A model generated the notes under the pieces. The model ran no database searches. It was not told the DNA's origin and saw nothing but the letters and a program-made list of their open reading frames with translations. Positions 61,039 through 64,000 of a stretch of DNA of 64,000 nucleotides are shown here, piece by piece (positions within the stretch are counted from its first letter, which is position 1; each line of letters opens with the position of its first letter). The translations under genes were made by a program, and so were the position numbers. Origin of the DNA: Corallococcus macrosporus DSM 14697 (lineage in GTDB: Bacteria; Myxococcota; Myxococcia; Myxococcales; Myxococcaceae). The stretch covers positions 1,404,501-1,468,500 of the forward strand of contig NZ_CP022203.1 in assembly GCF_002305895.1 (NCBI RefSeq), written 5' to 3'.

Positions 61039-62190
61039 ATGCCTCGTCTCCTCGCGCCCTCCCAGCGCTGGCTGTTCAGCCCGGGAGTGGACCTGTCCGT
61101 CTTCGCTGGCAGCGCGCTCGTGTCCGTGGCCTTCGTGCTCGCCGCGCCCTGGCTCGGCGTGGCGGGGGACACGCCGCTGTGGGCGTGGCTCCTCTTCGTC
61201 GTCTGCGTGGACGTGGCCCACGTCTGGTCCACGCTGTTCCGCACCTACCTGGACCCGGAGGAGCTGCGGACCCGGCCCGGGCTCTACCTGGGCGCGCCGC
61301 TGGCCGCCTATGTGGCGGGCGTGCTCGCGTACCTGGTATCGCCGGGCACGTTCTGGTCGCTGTTCGCCTACGTCGCGCTCAGCCACTTCGTGCGGCAGCA
61401 GTACGGCTGGGTGGCGCTGTATGACCGCAAGGCGCGCGTCACCCCGCTGGAGCGGCGCCTGGACGCCGCGGCCATCTACGCCGCCACGCTGGGCCCCGTC
61501 GTGTGGTGGCATGCGAACCTGCCGCGCGCCTTCTGGTGGTTCATGCCCGGAGACTTCCTGGCGGGCCTGCCGTCCTGGGCGGGCACGGTGGGGCTGGGGC
61601 TCCACGCGGTCGTGCTCCTCGCGTGGGCCGGTTGCCAGGCCGCGCGCGTGGTGCGCGGCGAGGGCGTGCAGGCCGGCAAGGTGCTGCTGGTGGTGGCGAC
61701 GTGGGTGGCGTGGTTCGGCGGCATCGTCGTCGCGCGGGACGACTTCACCTTCACCGTGATGAACGTGGTGCTGCACGGCGTGCCCTACTTCGCGCTGCTC
61801 TTCCGCTACGCGCGGGGGCGCCTGGCGGAGGGCGGCTATGGCGCGGGGGCGGCGCTGCTGCGCGCGGGGTTGCCGGGCTTCCTGCTGTTCCTGGTGGCGC
61901 TGGCCCTGGCGGAGGAGTTCCTCTGGGACCAGGCCGTGTGGCGCGAGCACGGCGCGCTCTTCGGCGAGGGCCTCGTGACGCTGCCTCCGGACGTGCTGGC
62001 GCTCGTGGTGCCGCTGCTCGCGTTGCCGCAGGCCACGCACTACGTGCTGGACGCCTTCGTGTGGAAGCCGGGCCGGCAGCCCGCGCTGCTGTCACGCCTG
62101 GGCTGGGCACCGATGGCCACCGGACACCCGGGGCCCTCTTCTGGCATGCCGCCCGTTTCGACCATGGCCATTCCCGCGCGAAGTGACTAA
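61039..62190 (+). CDS. polytopic membrane protein with conserved-looking histidines
   Basis: A 383-residue protein with about eight to nine hydrophobic helices (DLSVFAGSALVSVAFVLAAP, TPLWAWLLFVVCVDVAHVWS, GLPGFLLFLVALALAEEFLW and others). His and aromatic motifs lie at helix ends: DVAHVWSTLFRTY, LSHFVRQQYGW, VVLHGVPYFALL, and QATHYVLDAFVWK. The spacing of several H residues across helices recalls membrane di-iron or carotenoid-cleavage (Brp/Blh-type) enzymes, but I cannot align it with confidence. It sits 14 bp before the trehalose gene on the same strand. Function is unknown. Confidence 0.7.
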   Translation: MPRLLAPSQRWLFSPGVDLSVFAGSALVSVAFVLAAPWLGVAGDTPLWAWLLFVVCVDVAHVWSTLFRTYLDPEELRTRPGLYLGAPLAAYVAGVLAYLVSPGTFWSLFAYVALSHFVRQQYGWVALYDRKARVTPLERRLDAAAIYAATLGPVVWWHANLPRAFWWFMPGDFLAGLPSWAGTVGLGLHAVVLLAWAGCQAARVVRGEGVQAGKVLLVVATWVAWFGGIVVARDDFTFTVMNVVLHGVPYFALLFRYARGRLAEGGYGAGAALLRAGLPGFLLFLVALALAEEFLWDQAVWREHGALFGEGLVTLPPDVLALVVPLLALPQATHYVLDAFVWKPGRQPALLSRLGWAPMATGHPGPSSGMPPVSTMAIPARSD

Positions 62191-62204
62191 TGCAGGAGGG
62201 GCCT

Positions 62205-64000
<1,796 letters not shown>

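Overview
The window looks like a chromosomal segment of a myxobacterium (Myxococcota, probably Myxococcaceae). Support: very high G+C with strong G/C preference at third codon positions, which also produces long spurious antisense reading frames; many lipoproteins; NtrC-type two-component pairs; a Ser/Thr protein kinase; DUF4388 and TPR proteins; and large secreted proteins. The genus is not certain. Nothing resembles a prophage, an insertion sequence, CRISPR or a tRNA/rRNA gene. Most genes are packed with 4-bp ATGA or GTGA overlaps.

Layout. 1-7.7 kb: an M16 zinc protease running off the left edge, a long coiled-coil protein whose N-terminal part is split by two apparent frameshifts, hemW, a TPR membrane protein and a DUF4388/J-like/TPR protein. 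7.8-12.3 kb: a five-gene TadE/TadG-like cluster ending in a 59-residue Flp-like pseudopilin. 12.3-20 kb: an orphan branched-chain amino-acid-type binding lipoprotein, then a complete SUF operon (Rrf2 regulator-sufB-sufC-sufD-sufS-sufU-sufT) with an IscR-like palindrome upstream. 20-30 kb: a DJ-1/PfpI protein, an isoaspartyl peptidase lipoprotein, a Trp/Gly-repeat protein, a 1259-residue DUF3857/transglutaminase-like lipoprotein beside a Ser/Thr kinase, a GAF protein with a 15-bp palindrome upstream, and a small Lys/Ala-rich exported protein. 30-43.5 kb: an HK/NtrC pair, a TerB-like protein, an SRPBCC protein, an unusual Cys4-SDR fusion, an L,D-transpeptidase, a PPIase-hydrolase-YjbQ operon, an Ala-rich protein, a trigger-factor-like protein and a lipase-like hydrolase.

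43.6-49.5 kb is the most system-like region: AdoMet decarboxylase, DUF4178 zinc-ribbon membrane protein, a 53-residue protein, DUF350 membrane protein, membrane-embedded spermidine synthase and a Tat-type FAD amine oxidase-like protein, all overlapping or closely spaced. It reads as a membrane-associated polyamine synthesis/modification pathway. After it come a cytoplasmic-type arylsulfatase, a DUF4390 protein and an Omp85/BamA-like protein.

55.1-55.9 kb is a gene-poor patch with two decayed-looking coding fragments converging on a perfect 19-bp inverted repeat. Then come DUF4177 and yidD, a two-gene module (a papain-like Cys/His C-terminal domain protein plus an overlapping 106-residue partner) that could be an effector/immunity pair, an NtrY/NtrC-like two-component pair, a polytopic membrane protein, and a fused trehalose-6-phosphate synthase/phosphatase cut by the right edge.

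All calls come from reading the sequence and recalled family motifs; no database search was run.
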